A stretch of DNA of 64,000 nucleotides from Turnera subulata (GCA_028386065.3 JAKUCV010000349.1:50138-114137); one strand, 5' to 3'. Shown: positions 35,592 through 50,200, counted from the first letter of the stretch. Program-made: numbers and translations. The notes: generated from the letters alone by a model not told the origin.

Positions 35592-38500
35592 ATGGAGGAT
35601 CTATGGCAGACCTTCTGTGGGAAGTCGGGAATTTCAGATGCTGATGGAATCCCATCCCTTTCTAACTTTTTGCTCGCCAGTCCAGCCACTAGTTGTATCA
35701 CTAACGCATGGATCATTGGCTTCTCCATTTTGCTTCTTGCTATGCTCTTATTCAATTTGATACAAAAGTCGTCAAGAACAGATAAAAGTCCATCAAGATT
35801 TCATGGGTTATCATCTTTGCAAATAGCTTCTGCTATATTTAATGGCTGCATTGGTTTTGTCTACTTGTGCTTGGGCATATGGAATTTAGAAGAGAAGTTG
35901 AGGAAAACCCAGACTGCTTTTCCTCTGAATAGATGGCTGTTACTGTTGTTCCAGGGGTGTACATGGTTGCCAGTGGGTTTAACCATAAGCATTCATGGGA
36001 AACACCTTCCAAAAATGCCATCGAGATTAATGGCAGTGCTTGCATTCTTGCTTTCTGGGATTGTCTGTGGTTTATCTCTATACTCTGCTATTCTGGCCAA
36101 AAGAGTATTGATCAAGACAGTGTTAGATGTTCTGTGTTTTCCGGGTGCAATAATGTTAGTATTATGTACTTATAGGGTGCCAAAACACAAAGAGATTAAT
36201 GATGAGGATGGACTTTATGCGCCTTTAAATGGTGAGGCCACTAGGATTGGTAGAACTGATTCTGCTACCCAAGTTACTCCATTTGCTGACGCAGGATTCT
36301 TCAGTAAAATGTATTTTTGTTGGTTGAATCCACTCTTGAAAAGGGGGAAAGTTAAAACTATTGAAGATGAGGATATACCCAAGTTGCGCCCGGCAGATCG
36401 AGCAGAAAGCTGCTATATGATGTACCTAGAGCAATTTAACAAGCACAAGCAAGCCGATCCATCATCTCAACCATCACTGTTGAAGATGATTATCTTATGT
36501 CATTGGAAAGAGATTCTCATTTCTGGGTTCTTTGCTATGCTAAAAGTACTTACTTTATCAGCTGGTCCTCTTCTTCTTAATGCCTTTATTTTGGTTGCTG
36601 AAGGAAAAGCAAGCTTCAAGTACGAAGGGTATGTATTGGCATTGACACTTTTCATTTCAAAAAGCTTGGAGTCCTTGTCACAAAGGCAGTGGTATTTCAG
36701 GTCCAGGCTGATTGGTTTGAAAGTTAGGTCCTTGCTTACGGCTGCAATCTATAAGAAGCAACTGAGGTTATCAAATGCCGGTCGATTGATGCACACAGGT
36801 GGTGAGATAATGAACTATGTCACGGTTGATGCTTATAGAATTGGCGAGTTCCCCTTCTACTTTCATCAGACATGGACAACAATCTTCCAGCTCTGCATCT
36901 CTCTTGTAATTCTCTTCCGTGCAGTGGGGCTAGCAACATTTGCAGCCTTAGTGGCGATAATAATCACGGTTCTATGCAACACTCCAGTTGCGAAGTTACA
37001 ACATAAGTTTCAGTCCAAGCTTATGGTGGCACAGGATGAGAGATTGAAGGCTAGCTCTGAGGCTCTTGTTAACATGAAAGTGCTGAAATTATATGCTTGG
37101 GAAACCCATTTTAAGAATGCCATAGAAGAGTTGAGGAAAGTGGAGTATAAATGGTTGTCAGCTGTACAATTGCGAAGAGCATATAATGGCTTGCTCTTCT
37201 GGTCCTCACCTATTTTGATATCTGCTGCTACCTTTGGAGCATGCTATTTACTGAAAATTCCTCTGCATGCCAATAACGTTTTTACTTTTGTGGCAACTTT
37301 ACGACTAGTTCAAGAACCAATTAGGGCTATCCCTGAGGTTATTGGGGTGGTCATTCAAGCGAAGGTGGCCTTTTCTCGCATAGTAAAGTTCCTTGAGGCA
37401 CCGGAGCTGCAAAGCAGAAATACCAGGCAAGAAAAGCTCAATGCAGAGAGAGCAAATCATACCATTTATATCAAGTCAGCCAATTTCTCGTGGGATGAAA
37501 AAACAATAAAGCCTGCACTGAGAAATGTATGTCTGGAGGTTAGGCCTTGTGAGAAGGTGGCAATATGTGGTGAAGTTGGCTCTGGGAAATCAACCCTTCT
37601 GGCAGCAATTCTTGGAGAAGTTCTAAATACTGAGGGAACGGTAAGTGTTCCTTGTCTTGTTTACTTTCTTTTGATACCTGAAAGGCATCTCAATCTATTG
37701 GGAATTAGGTCTTAACATTTGTGCCATGTTGTTTTGAAATGAGTTCATATGTCCTAATTAAAGTATTCTAGTTCTCTTTTGCCTTCAATATAGATAGCTG
37801 TTCATTAGCAATTAACTGTCTTCACTTTTGTCCATTTTTTCGGATACAGATTCAGGTTTATGGGAGGACAGCCTATGTTTCTCAAACTGCTTGGATTCAG
37901 ACTGGAACAATACGAGATAATATCTTATTTGGATCAGCAATGAATAGCCAGAGATATCAGGACACTCTTGAGAGATGTTCGTTGGTAAAGGACCTTGAAC
38001 TACTTCCTTACGGCGATCTCACTGAAATAGGTGAAAGGGGAGTCAATCTAAGTGGAGGTCAAAAGCAACGAATTCAACTTGCCCGTGCTCTCTACCAGGA
38101 TGCTGATATATATCTGTTGGATGATCCATTCAGTGCTGTTGATGCAGAAACAGCAACAAACTTATTCAATGTACTGGAACTTTCTTAAAAGCAAACAATT
38201 TCTAACTGCATGACTTTTTACCCTATGGTGGAATCTAAGTTAAACATTGACAGGAATACGTGATGGGAGCACTTACAAGGAAGACTGTCCTACTCGTGAC
38301 GCATCAAGTTGATTTCCTGCCAGCATTTGATTCGATCTTGGTTAGTGGCTGTAAATTAGTAATGCATATTGAAACTTGGGTTTGGTTTGGTGCTTTCTTT
38401 ATTAGTTCTCTATAAAAGTTTAATCTCTTTCCAGTAATCTAATGTGACACAATACATTTTTGTTATCAGTTGATGGCAGATGGAGAAATCTTACAGGCAG

Positions 38501-41496
38501 CTTCTTATCATGAGTTATTGTCTTCAAGCCAAGAATTTCAGGAGCTTGTCAATGCACACAAGGAGACTGCAGGTTCTGAAAGACTGGCTGAGGTTACTTC
38601 TGCTCAGAAACGTTCTTCTGCTAGGGAGATCAAGAAGAGTGATGTGGAGGAGCAACAGATGGGCTCCAAAGGAGATCAACTCATAAAGCAAGAAGAGAGG
38701 GAAGTAGGAGACACAGGGTTGAAGCCTTATATCCAGTATCTGTGTCAGAACAAAGGATACTTGCACTTCTTCCTGGCTGCTCTTGGGCACCTTATTTTTG
38801 TGATCGGTCAGATATCACAAAACACTTGGATGGCAGCTAATGTTGATAACCCCAATGTTAGTACACTGCAGTTGATTGTGGTCTACTTGCTAATTGGCTT
38901 GACCTCTACTCTCTTCTTGCTTTGTAGATCTATTTCTGCAGTAGTTTTGGGTATTGAATCATCCAAGTCATTTTTTACTCAGCTACTAAATTCCCTTTTT
39001 CGAGCCCCTATGTCCTTTTATGACTCTACACCTCTTGGAAGAATACTTAGCCGGGTAAAGCATCTCAATCAGAAAATATTGGATGTCAAAAAAATGCTAA
39101 TGATGCAACTAATATTAGACTCCTCTGTTTCTGTCAGGTCACATCTGATCTGAGTATTGTTGATCTTGACGTTCCTTTCAGCTTAGTCTTTGCTGTAGCT
39201 GCTACCATAAATGTTTATAGTAATCTTGGAGTACTGACTGTTGTTACCTGGCAAGTGCTGTTTGTCTCCATACCAATTGTTTATCTCGCCAGTCGATTGC
39301 AGGTATGTTCACAATGTCCCTTTAAATGTAGTACTTAGCAGGAGGAGTTTCTTATCTCCTACAATTTTCACTCGTTCATTTTGAAGGATTCTTTTGCTAT
39401 CACTTTGGGAACTGCAGTATATGAGAAATACTTTTTCTTGCCCATTAGATAAAACAGGCAGTTCTTTTCCACGGTTTCCTAGTTAAAATACCAATTTTTA
39501 ATATGCCTTCCCTTGTCCACAGAGATACTACTTTGCAACCGCAAAGGAGTTAATGCGGATCAATGGCACAACCAAGTCTTTAGTAGCGAATCATTTAGCT
39601 GAATCTGTAGCTGGAGCCATGACTATAAGGGCCTTTGAGGAGGAAGAGCGCTTCTTTGCTAAGAATCTTGACCTCACTGACACAAATGCCAGCCCTTTCT
39701 TCCATAATTTTGCAGCAAACGAGTGGTTGATTCAACGGTTGGAGACATTCAGTGCTACCGTGCTTGCTTCTGCAGCACTCTGCATGGTTTTGCTTCCTCC
39801 GGGAACTTTTAGCTCTGGTGAGTAAATAAACTATTGTGATGCACCAACATTTTTCAATTGCCAGGAAACAATTATTTTTTTAATTTACTTATGATACTTT
39901 CAGAAATTCAAGAACACAAGTTTATGAGCCTTCTATAGCAAAAAGGTTAACATAAGGATTCCATTTAATGCAGGCTTTATTGGATTGGCTCTTTCATATG
40001 GTCTTTCACTAAACAACTCCCTCGTTCTGTCAATCCAATACCAGTGCATCATAACAAACTACATAATTTCTGTTGAGAGGCTTGATCAGTATATGCATAT
40101 ACCAAGTGAAGCTCCTGAAGTCCTAGAGGATAATCGTCCCCCACCCATGTGGCCAGCAGAGGGCAAAGTGGTTATCTCTGATTTGCAGGTGAAGTCTCCT
40201 CGGCTTAGCATCAATTTGGCCACTCACAACTGTCAGAAAACTGACGAAGCTTAGCTTGAAACAGATAAGATACAGGCCTGACGGACCTCTTGTGCTCCAA
40301 GGGGTTAGCTGTACATTTCAAGGAGGGCACAAAATTGGCATTGTTGGCAGAACAGGAAGTGGGAAAACAACTCTTATTGGTGCTCTATTTCGCCTGGTTG
40401 AGCCTGCAGGAGGGAAGATTGTCGTAGATGGAATTGACATCTCTAAAATTGGACTTCATGACCTGAGGTCAAGATTCGGAATAATACCACAAGATCCAAC
40501 CCTTTTCAATGGGACTGTGAGGTACAATTTGGATCCATTGTCACAACATACCGACCAGGAAATTTGGGAGGTAAAATCACCATTTCTTATCACCTGTAGT
40601 TGTTAAAGAAGCATCAGGATATCAATTTAAGAGTCTTCATATGCTTCTTAAGTGAGGAATCTCCCTGTAAATTTTGTAGGTTCTTGGGAAGTGTCAGCTT
40701 CTGGAGGCTGTTCAGGAGAAAGATGGGGGCTTGGACTCTTGGGGTACATTATTTTAACACTTCAAGTTTGTGTCTGTGTTTTTATAACTGATTACTGGAT
40801 AATTGTTGACTTGCTTCTATACAGTTGTTGAAGATGGATCAAATTGGAGCATGGGGCAAAGACAATTGTTTTGCTTAGGCCGTGCACTTTTGAGGAGGAG
40901 TCGGATATTGGTGCTTGATGAAGCAACAGCATCAATAGACAATGCAACTGACTTGATTTTGCAGAGAACCATCCGGACTGAATTTGCGGATTGCACTGTG
41001 ATCACAGTAGCTCACAGGATACCAACCGTGATGGATTGTGACATGGTACTTGCCATTAGTGACGGTAAGTTTTACCCTTCCAACTCCTATAACCAAGGCC
41101 AACATTGGCCTCTATGGACTTCCCAGATATCTATGACTTCCTCTTGAAGATGCTTTTGTTCGAAAATTCGTAGTGTTTGCAGTAGCATCCTCTTAGTGGA
41201 CATTGCTAAAATTCTAAGATGATCTGAAGAACATCTTAGAAACAGAAGTATTTGCCGCGGTTCAAGATGGTTGAAATATAAAACATAGTTTAAAACATGA
41301 GAGATGCACTTTGCACTAGTTTGTTTACAATATATCTGAAGAATGCACATTTGTATTATGGTAATGTTTTTGGTGAATTTCAGGGAAAATAGTGGAGTAT
41401 GATGAGCCGATGAAGTTAGTGAAGAGGGAAGGCTCTCTGTTTGGGCAACTCGTCAAGGAATACTGGTCACATTTTCAGTCTGCAGACTCACATTGA
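35592..41496 (+). CDS. ABCC10-type ABC transporter, copy 2, 1479 aa
   Basis: Same 11-exon plan as copy 1: 35592-37640, 37850-38170, 38254-38340, 38470-39054, 39138-39302, 39523-39817, 39974-40188, 40265-40570, 40680-40743, 40825-41064, 41384-41496. Exons 2-11 have the same lengths in all three copies. The frame is open further upstream, but the leader-intron acceptor at 35559 places that stretch in an intron, so translation starts at ATG 35592 ([19 protein letters not shown]). NBD1 carries [13 protein letters not shown] and [13 protein letters not shown]2 carries GRTGSGKTT, a normal WSMGQRQ signature and ILVLDE. No lesion is visible. Likely a vacuolar multispecific anion pump by family; substrate unknown. 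A SINE sits about 250 bp past its stop codon. Confidence 0.92.
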
Positions 41497-41752
41497 AGCC
41501 GACAATAACATGAACTTAAGACACAAGGCTCTTTTAGTTAGGCAGCTTGAGGGAGAATACTGTTCAGGTTTTAACTATGCAGAGCTCGCTGGACAGAGTG
41601 GCATCATACATTACCGTGTGGCTTTTCTCACTTGATAGCAGCAACAAAGAGAATAGCCACAAAAATTGTACAGTAAACGGCAAGGCATTCGGCTTTAGAA
41701 AAATTATTAGAACCCGGAAACATGAGAAGAAAGAAAAAAAGAAAGTACCAAT

Positions 41753-41847
41753 GGGCTAGTAGTTCATTGGTACTTTTGTGTCAAAAGCACAAGAGGGTTG
41801 AGGTCTCGGTTCCAGTCTCACTATTATAAAAAAAAAAAAGAAAAAAA
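41753..41847 (+). mobile_element. tRNA-derived SINE with target-site duplication, ~95 bp
   Basis: Flanked by GAAAGTACCAAT (41741-41752) and GAAAGTACTAAT (41848-41859), a 12-bp duplication with one mismatch. Inside are an A-box-like CTAGTAGTTCATTGG, a B-box-like GGTCTCGGTTCCAGTCTC and an A-rich tail. It shares size and plan with the SINE at 48001-48092. Confidence 0.7.
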
Positions 41848-43045
41848 GAAAGTACTAATAGCCTCCCTTCGTGTTGTATTGTAACATATTTAGTATCTCC
41901 CCAGTTTGGTAGGTATCATTACTACATTTATGCTGCACGCTTCAAGAAAGCAACTCAATATAAATATTCCATAGCAAAATCATTGCATGGCGAGTGGCGA
42001 CTGATGTAGATCTAAAATATAACAACTTGGCGAACATGTTTATTGTTTACAACGGATTGCAACTGAGCTTTCATTTTGTAAGAACTCCGACAAGATAAGA
42101 ATTGAATTTTTCTTTTTTAAAGGAATAAGAAGAAGGATTGATTTTAAAAGATTCCATAGGGATAAGTTATCCTAGAGAATAAGGGCCAACCCATAGAATA
42201 CAATTGAAAAAAGCAATTTACCACAAAAATCATGGTGATTAAAAGTAATTTACCACAAAATCATAATGACTTTGGATGAGGGGAAATGCTATAGAACTCT
42301 CGCACACAACAACAAATTAAACTCACACACATAGCGACAAATTGAACGGTGTGAGATTTATGGTGTCACCATAATGTACAAGACATTCCAAACATAAAAG
42401 GTACCCTAGCGAGTCAAAAGGTTATCATTTGCAAGTAAAAATGAGGAAGAACATAGTCACATACTACATAATTGAAGCAACTTATAGGGATCCTTTCTTG
42501 GATTTTTCACACAATGCATGATTGCATATGATGATGATCTGTGGGTGACAATTTCAAGACAAAAAAAATGGGAGAAAAAGAAAGAAGATCCCCAAGTTAG
42601 ACAACCTGCCCAATAGAGACAATAAATAGGTAAATAAATAATAAAGGGACAAAAAAACAAAAGGGATAGTAAACAAAGAGAAGCCTAGTAGAACTTTGTC
42701 ACTTCACTCGATCAAATAAAACTCCAAAAAAACATATTCGGATTGAAAAAGAAAGAAAATGGAAGTGACGATTCCTCTCCTGTGACAATCCTACGTGTGT
42801 AATAATAATACAAAGAGACGGAGACATTTTACGATTCACGGGGAATTTTATAAAAACAGAAAACCAAAGAAGCGAAGCGAAGGCCACACATCTGCAACCA
42901 AGAGACGTGAGCCATGACGCCATCCTTCTCCGTCCCATACAGACCCTACACTCCTACCTCCTGTTTTTCTTGCCCGACCACAACAGCAACTCCCTTGTTC
43001 CTTTGTCTTTGGGCTCGAATCCGTCTCATCCTCCTACACCTACAT

Positions 43046-43053
43046 CTATATAA
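43046..43053 (+). promoter_or_regulatory. TATA box candidate of ABCC copy 3
   Basis: CTATATAA about 735 bp upstream of the leader-intron donor and 1.2 kb before the ATG. Distance to the true transcript start is unknown, so this is a candidate only. Confidence 0.3.
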
Positions 43054-44228
43054 CACCAGCGATATAACATAACACGCCTCGGGCAGAGAAACTCTCCCTT
43101 TATATTTCCAACACATGATATAGTAATATACAAAGACTTCTATTTCAAGATTGACCCGAAACCTCCTCCTCGCTCTTTAAACCAAGATTAAAGATTGCGT
43201 TTGACTACCCTTTCCTTTTGTGACGGATGAGACCAAAAGAAGCCATTTCTTAGGCTGATAAGCACTTAAGAACCCACATTTGTACTTCTTCAAGATTTCT
43301 GGTTGGTGCAATATTGTTCCCCCCCTTTTTTTTTTTTTGTCGTTTAAATTTTCTTGTGCGTGTGCTTTGCCATCATATTCATACATAATCCTGCGACAGA
43401 TTTTGGTTCTTTTTTTTTTTTTTCCACCGCTTATCTATTTCTTTTAAATACCCAGAAGGGTGGTATTGCCTTTTTCTTTGATTCTTTCTTAGGCCATTCT
43501 TTATAGAGAGTGTCGTGTGTGAATTGCAGAGAAGGCTTTTAATGTCTTTGCTAGCTCCTTTGGTTTGTTTTTTAATGCCGTGATTAGCTATATTCTTGTT
43601 CTTGTCCCTGCTTCTTTTCCCTTATAAATAATTAGTTAGTCGAGGAAGACTTTTGCGGTGAACAGGCAAGTTGATAGCTTTGATGAAACTGGTTATATTC
43701 TGCAGGAAGTACGAAGCTCTCATATGTTGCACTAGTTGGTTAATGAGAAGAGGTGAAGCGGGAGTGCAGTTCAGACTTTTGGCCGAGTAAGTTGTGTCCT
43801 TTCAAGTTCAGTCATAAATATTAGAGTATCTAGATAATGATAGAGATAAGACTTATATTCTGATAATGGTAGAATTGTATATAGTGATCATATAGACAGT
43901 GCTTGTATTTATTCTGCAAATTTGTAAGAATCCTGAGTAGCATCCTGTAGTATACTTTTCAACTTCTCCACTCTGACCTTTTGGTGGTTAATGCAAATCC
44001 CATCCACGCCATGCCCTCAACTGTTTCTTTAAATTGTCCTTATTTTGCTTTTTATGAGTTGTCCTCGAATGATGCTTGCCCGGATTGACCATTTAGCTGT
44101 GTTCCTAGTATTCTGGTTTACAATCCTTAAAATTATTGATAAAGCATTGGATTTACTTTTTGCATAACAAGGACATGGATTTGTGTTGAATGCAATGCAG
44201 AATTTGAAAGGTCAAAGATTTGGGAAAG

Positions 44229-47200
44229 ATGACGGAGGATTTATGGCTGACCTTCTGTGGGGAGTCGGGCATTTCAGATGCTGATGGAATGCTGTCACCT
44301 TCCAATATTTTGCTCCTCAGTCAAGCCACTTGCTGTTCCAATAGCGCATTGATCATTTGCTTCGATATTTTGCTTTTAGCTATGCTCTTATTCAATTTAA
44401 TGCAGAAGTCATCGAGAACAGATAAAATTCCACCAAGATTTCGTGGACTATCATCTTTGCAAATAGTTTCTGCTATATGGAATATCTCTGTTGGGTTTGT
44501 GTATTTGTTCTTGGGCATATGGACTTTAGTAGAGAAGTTGAGGAAAACCCAGACTGCTTTACCTCTAAATAGATGGCTGTTACTGTTGTTCCAGGGGTGT
44601 ACATGGTTGCCAGTGGGTTTAACCATAAGCATTCATGGGAAACATCTCCCTAAGATGCCGCTGCGATTACTGTCAATCCTCGCATTCTTGTTTTCTGGGA
44701 TTGTCTGTGGTTTATCTCTATACTCTGCTTTTTTGGCCAAAAGAGTATTGATCAAGACAGTGTTAGATGTTCTGTGTTTTCCAGGTGCAATAATGTTACT
44801 ACTATGCACTTATAAGGTGCCTAAAAATGAAGACATTGATGATAGTGAAAATGGTCTGTATGCGCCTTTAAATGGTGAGGTCAGTAGGATTGATAAAACT
44901 GATTCTGTTTCCCAAGTTACTCCATTTTCCAAAGCAGGATTCTTCAGTACATTGTCATTTTGGTGGTTGAATCCACTCATGAAGAGGGGCAAAGATAAGA
45001 CTCTTGAAGATGGAGATATACCCAAGTTGCGCCCAGCAGATCGAGCAGAAAGCTGCTATATGATGTACCTAGATCAATTTAACAAGCAGAAACAAGCTGA
45101 TCCATCAACTCAACCATCACTATTGAAGACGATTATCTTATGTCATTGGAAAGATATTCTCATTTCGGGGTTCTTTGCTATGCTAAAAGTACTTACTTTA
45201 TCAGCTGGCCCTCTTCTTCTTAATGCATTTATTTTGGTTGCTGAAGGAAAAGCAAGCTTCAAATATGAAGGGTATATATTGGCATTGACACTCTTCTTTT
45301 CAAAAAGCTTGGAGTCCTTGTCACAAAGGCAGTGGTATTTCAGGTGTAGGCTGATTGGTTTGAAAGTTAGGTCCTTGCTTACGGCTGCAATCTATAAGAA
45401 GCAACTGAGGTTATCAAATGCTGGTCGACTGATGCACTCAGGTGGTGAGATAATGAACTATGTCACGGTTGATGCTTATAGAATTGGAGAGTTCCCTTTC
45501 TGGTTTCATCAGACATGGACAACAAGCTTCCAGCTCTGCATATCGCTTGTAATTCTCTTCCGTGCGGTGGGGCTAGCAACATTTGCAGCTTTAGTGGTGA
45601 TAATAATTACTGTTCTGTGCAACACTCCGCTTGCAAAGTTACAACATAAGTTTCAGTCCAAGCTCATGGTGGCACAGGATGAGAGATTGAAGGCAAGCTC
45701 TGAGGCTCTTGTTAACATGAAGGTGCTGAAATTATATGCTTGGGAAACCCATTTTAAGAATGCCATAGAAAATTTGAGGAAAGTGGAGCATAAATGGTTG
45801 TCAGCCGTACAATTCCGAAAAGCATATAATAGCTTTCTCTTTTGGTCTTCACCTGTTTTAGTCTCTACTGCTACCTTTGGAGCATGCTATTTCCTTAAAA
45901 TTCCGCTGCATGCTAATAACGTTTTCACTTTTGTGGCTACTTTACGTCTTGTCCAAGAACCAATTCGGACTATCCCTGATGTTATTGGGGTGGTCATTCA
46001 AGCAAAGGTGGCCTTTTCTCGTATAGTAAATTTTCTTGAGGCACCAGAGCTGCAGAGAAAAAATATCAGGCAAATGCTCAATGCTGAGTGCGTGAACCAT
46101 AACATTTATATCAAGTCAGCCAATTTTTCGTGGGATGAGAATATATCAAAGCCCACACTGAAAAATGTAAATCTGGAAGTTCGTCCTTATGAGAAGGTGG
46201 CCATATGTGGTGAAGTTGGCTCTGGTAAATCAACCCTTCTGGCAGCAATTCTTGGAGAGGTTCCAAATACTGAGGGAACTGTAAGTGTTCTTTGCCTTCT
46301 TTACTTTCTTTGAATATACATGAAATGAATCACTGTCTTTAGGGAACTAGGTCTTAACATTTGTGCCATGGTGCACTTGGCATCTTGTTTGAAAAAATCT
46401 AATGTAACTCCCCTTCTCCTTGAATATAAATTAGTGTTCTTTAGCAATTAAATTTGTTGGTTTTGTCCATTTTGTGGGATGCAGATTCAGGTTTATGGGA
46501 GGATCGCCTATGTTTCTCAAACTGCTTGGATTCAGACTGGAACAATACGAGATAATATCTTATTTGGTTCAGCAATGAATAGCCAAAGATATCAGGACAC
46601 TTTAGAGAGATGTTCGTTGGTGAAGGACCTTGAACTACTTCCTTATGGAGATCTCACTGAAATTGGCGAAAGAGGAGTTAATCTGAGTGGAGGCCAAAAG
46701 CAGCGAATTCAACTTGCCCGTGCTCTCTATCAGGATGCTGATATATATCTGTTGGATGATCCATTTAGTGCTGTTGATGCAGAAACAGCGACAAACTTAT
46801 TCAATGTACTTGAATTTTCATGAAATGCAAAAAGTACCTTAACTGCTTGTTTTTCTAGCCTTTGGTGAAATCTGACTTGCATACTGACAGGAATACGTGA
46901 TGGGAGCATTGGAAAGGAAGACCGTCTTACTAGTGACGCATCAAGTTGATTTCTTGCCAGCCTTCGATTCAGTCTTGGTTAGTGGCTTTTTATCAATAGT
47001 GCATATTGAAACTTCGGTTTTAGTTTTGTGCTTTCTTCATTTTTTCTCAATAAAAATTTATTCTCTTTCCTTTATGCTAATGTGAACACAATGGTTTTTG
47101 TTATCAGTTGATGGCAGATGGAGAAATCCTACGGGCAGCTTCTTATCATGAGTTATTTTCCTCAAGCAAAGAATTTCAGGAGCTTGTCAATGCGCACAAG

Positions 47201-50200
47201 GAGACTGCAGGTTCTGAAAGACTGGCCGAGGTGACTTCTCCTGAGAAAAGTTCTTCTGCTAGGGAGATCAAGAAGAGTTATGTGGAGAAAAAACCGACGG
47301 TTTCCAAAGGAGATCAACTGATAAAACAAGAAGAGAGAGAAGTAGGAGACACAGGGTCGAAGCCTTACATCCAGTATCTGTGTCAGAACAGAGGATACCT
47401 GTACTTCTCGCTGGCTGCTCTTACTCAGGTTACTTTTGTGATCTGTCAGATATCACAAAACTCTTGGATGGCAGCTAACGTTGACAACCCCCACATTAGT
47501 ACACTGCGGCTGATTGCAGTCTACTTGCTAATTGGATTTATCTCAACTTTCTTCTTGCTCTGTAGATCTATTTCAGCAGTTGTTCTGGGTCTTCAATCAT
47601 CCAAGTCATTGTTTTCCCAGCTACTAAATTCTCTTTTTCGTGCGCCTATGTCTTTTTATGACTCTACACCTCTTGGGAGAATACTTAGCCGGGTAAGCAT
47701 CTCAATCAGAAAACATTGGACATGAAAAAATGCTTTTGATCTTGATCGTTGTGAAGCGAATATGTGACTGTAGTCAATCTATTGAACTAATATCAGATTT
47801 CCTCTCTGTCTGGCAGGTCTCATCTGATCTGAGTATTGTTGATCTTGATGTTCCCTTCAGCTTAATCTTTGCTGTCGCAGCTACCACAAATTTTTACAGT
47901 AATCTTGGAGTACTGGCTGTTGTTACCTGGCAAGTGCTGTTTGTCTCGATACCAGTGGTTTATCTATCCATTCGTTTACAGGTAACTGTCTACATTCTCC
48001 TACCAATGAGCTGTAGCTCAAGTGCTACTCTTCAGGGCCTAAGGTCTTGAGTTTTGAGTCTTAGTCGTAGCCTTTAAAACTAAAAAAAAAATTACATTCT
48101 CCCTTTAAATGTAGTACTCAGCAAGAGGAGTTTCTATTATTCTCCTATTATTGTCACATGCTGAATAAAATTTTTTTGCTATCACTTTGTGAAATGCATG
48201 ATATTAGCAATAATTTTTCTTGTCCAATAGATTAAACAGTGATTCCTTTCCCATGGTTTCCATTTACAAAAATAATTTCTCTTTGTGAACTTCAAAAAAA
48301 TATGTGTTTTGCTTATTTTCAGAGATATTACTTTGCCACTGCAAAAGAGTTAATGCGGATCAACGGAACAACCAAGTCTTTAGTAGCAAATCATTTAGCT
48401 GAATCTGTGGCAGGAGCCATGACCATAAGGGCTTTTGAGGAGGAAGACCGCTTCTTTGCTAAGAATCTTGACCTCACTGACACAAACGCCAGTCCTTTCT
48501 TTCACAGTTTTGCAGCAAACGAGTGGTTGATTCAACGGTTGGAAACATTCAGTGCCACCGTGCTTGCTTCCGCAGCACTCTGCATGGTTTTGCTTCCTCC
48601 TGGGACTTTTAGCTCTGGTGAGTGAATAAACTATCATGATGCACCCCCTTTTTGAACTGCCAGAAAACAGTTATCTCAATTGGTATAGTTAATCTACTTT
48701 TGATGTTCTTGGAAACTCAAGAACATAATTTTCTTAGTTTTCTGTAGCAAACAAGTTGATATAAGGACTGTTTCAATGCAGGATTTATTGGAATGGCACT
48801 TTCATATGGTCTATCATTAAACATGTCCCTCGTCTTTTCAATCCAAAACCAGTGCACCATAGCAAACTACATAATTTCTGTTGAGAGACTCAATCAGTAT
48901 ATGCATGTACCAAGTGAAGCCCTTGAGGTGATAGAGGATAATCGTCCCCCACCTAAGTGGCCAGCAGTGGGCAAAGTTGTTATCTCTGATTTGCAGGTGA
49001 AATCTCCTTTCCCTAGCATCAATTTTACTACTGAAAATCGTCAGATTGCTGATGAATCTTAATTTGAAACAGATAAGGTATCGGCCTGACGCACCTCTAG
49101 TGCTTCGAGGGATTAGCTGTACATTTGAAGGAGGACACAAAATTGGCATTGTTGGCAGAACAGGAAGTGGGAAGACTACTCTTATTGGTGCTCTATTTCG
49201 GCTGGTTGAGCCTGTGGGAGGAAAGATCGTTGTAGATGGAATTGACATCTCTAAAATTGGACTTCATGATCTGAGGTCAAGATTCGGAATAATACCACAA
49301 GATCCAACCCTTTTCAATGGGACCGTGAGATACAATTTGGATCCCTTGTCACAACATACAGACCAGGAAATTTGGGAGGTAAATCACCAATTCTTCAGCT
49401 GCCGTGGTTGTTAAAGCAGGAACAAGTTCTACACCTTGAGAAGTCTGCACATGCTTATTAAGTGTGTAATCTTCCTGTGAATTTTGTAGGTTCTTGGGAA
49501 GTGTCAGCTTCAGGAGGCTGTTCAGGAGAAAGAGGGCGGCCTGGATTCTTGGGGTACATTATATTAACACTTTTATCTTTCAATTTTGGGTTATTGTCAC
49601 TGATTACTGAATGATTATTGACGCTTTCTATACAGTTGCGGAAGATGGATCAAATTGGAGCATGGGGCAAAGACAATTGTTTTGCTTAGGCCGTGCTCTA
49701 TTGAGGAGAAGTAGGGTATTGGTGCTCGATGAGGCAACAGCATCAATAGACAATGCAACTGATTTGATTTTGCAGAGAACCATCCGGACTGAATTTGCAG
49801 ATTGCACTGTGATCACAGTAGCTCACAGAATACCTACCGTGATGGATTGTAACATGGTACTTGCCATCAGTGACGGTAAGTTTTACCCCTCCAACTCCCA
49901 TATATGTGTATGACTGAGCTGCCTCTTGAAGATAGTTTTGTTCTTAGAAAGTCCTGATGTTGAACTTTTCTTGGATGTCCGTGATCCGGAAGTCTATTTA
50001 CTGGAATACTCGGCTGTAAGTTGCACCTCTTAGCAAGGGTGGCTTTGCCTTTGTGAATGTGCTAAAATTGAGAAACCCAGTATTGATCTGAAAGATAAGA
50101 ACATACTACATCAGAAGTGTTCGCTGCTTTTTTTATAGAGAGCTGATGCAAAGCATAGTTTGAAATATTAGAGATGCACTTCCACTAGTTCATTTACTTA

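Larger units (their letters stand above)
41497..44228. other. Spacer between ABCC copies 2 and 3
   Basis: Contains the SINE at 41753-41847, AT-rich DNA, then the 5' flank of copy 3. A TATA-like CTATATAA lies at 43046-43053. The copy 3 leader intron runs 43787-44200. No further gene seen. Confidence 0.45.

Noticed and set aside
44220..44228. Three extra N-terminal codons for ABCC copy 3
   Set aside because: The first of these codons is TTG; the first ATG is at 44229.
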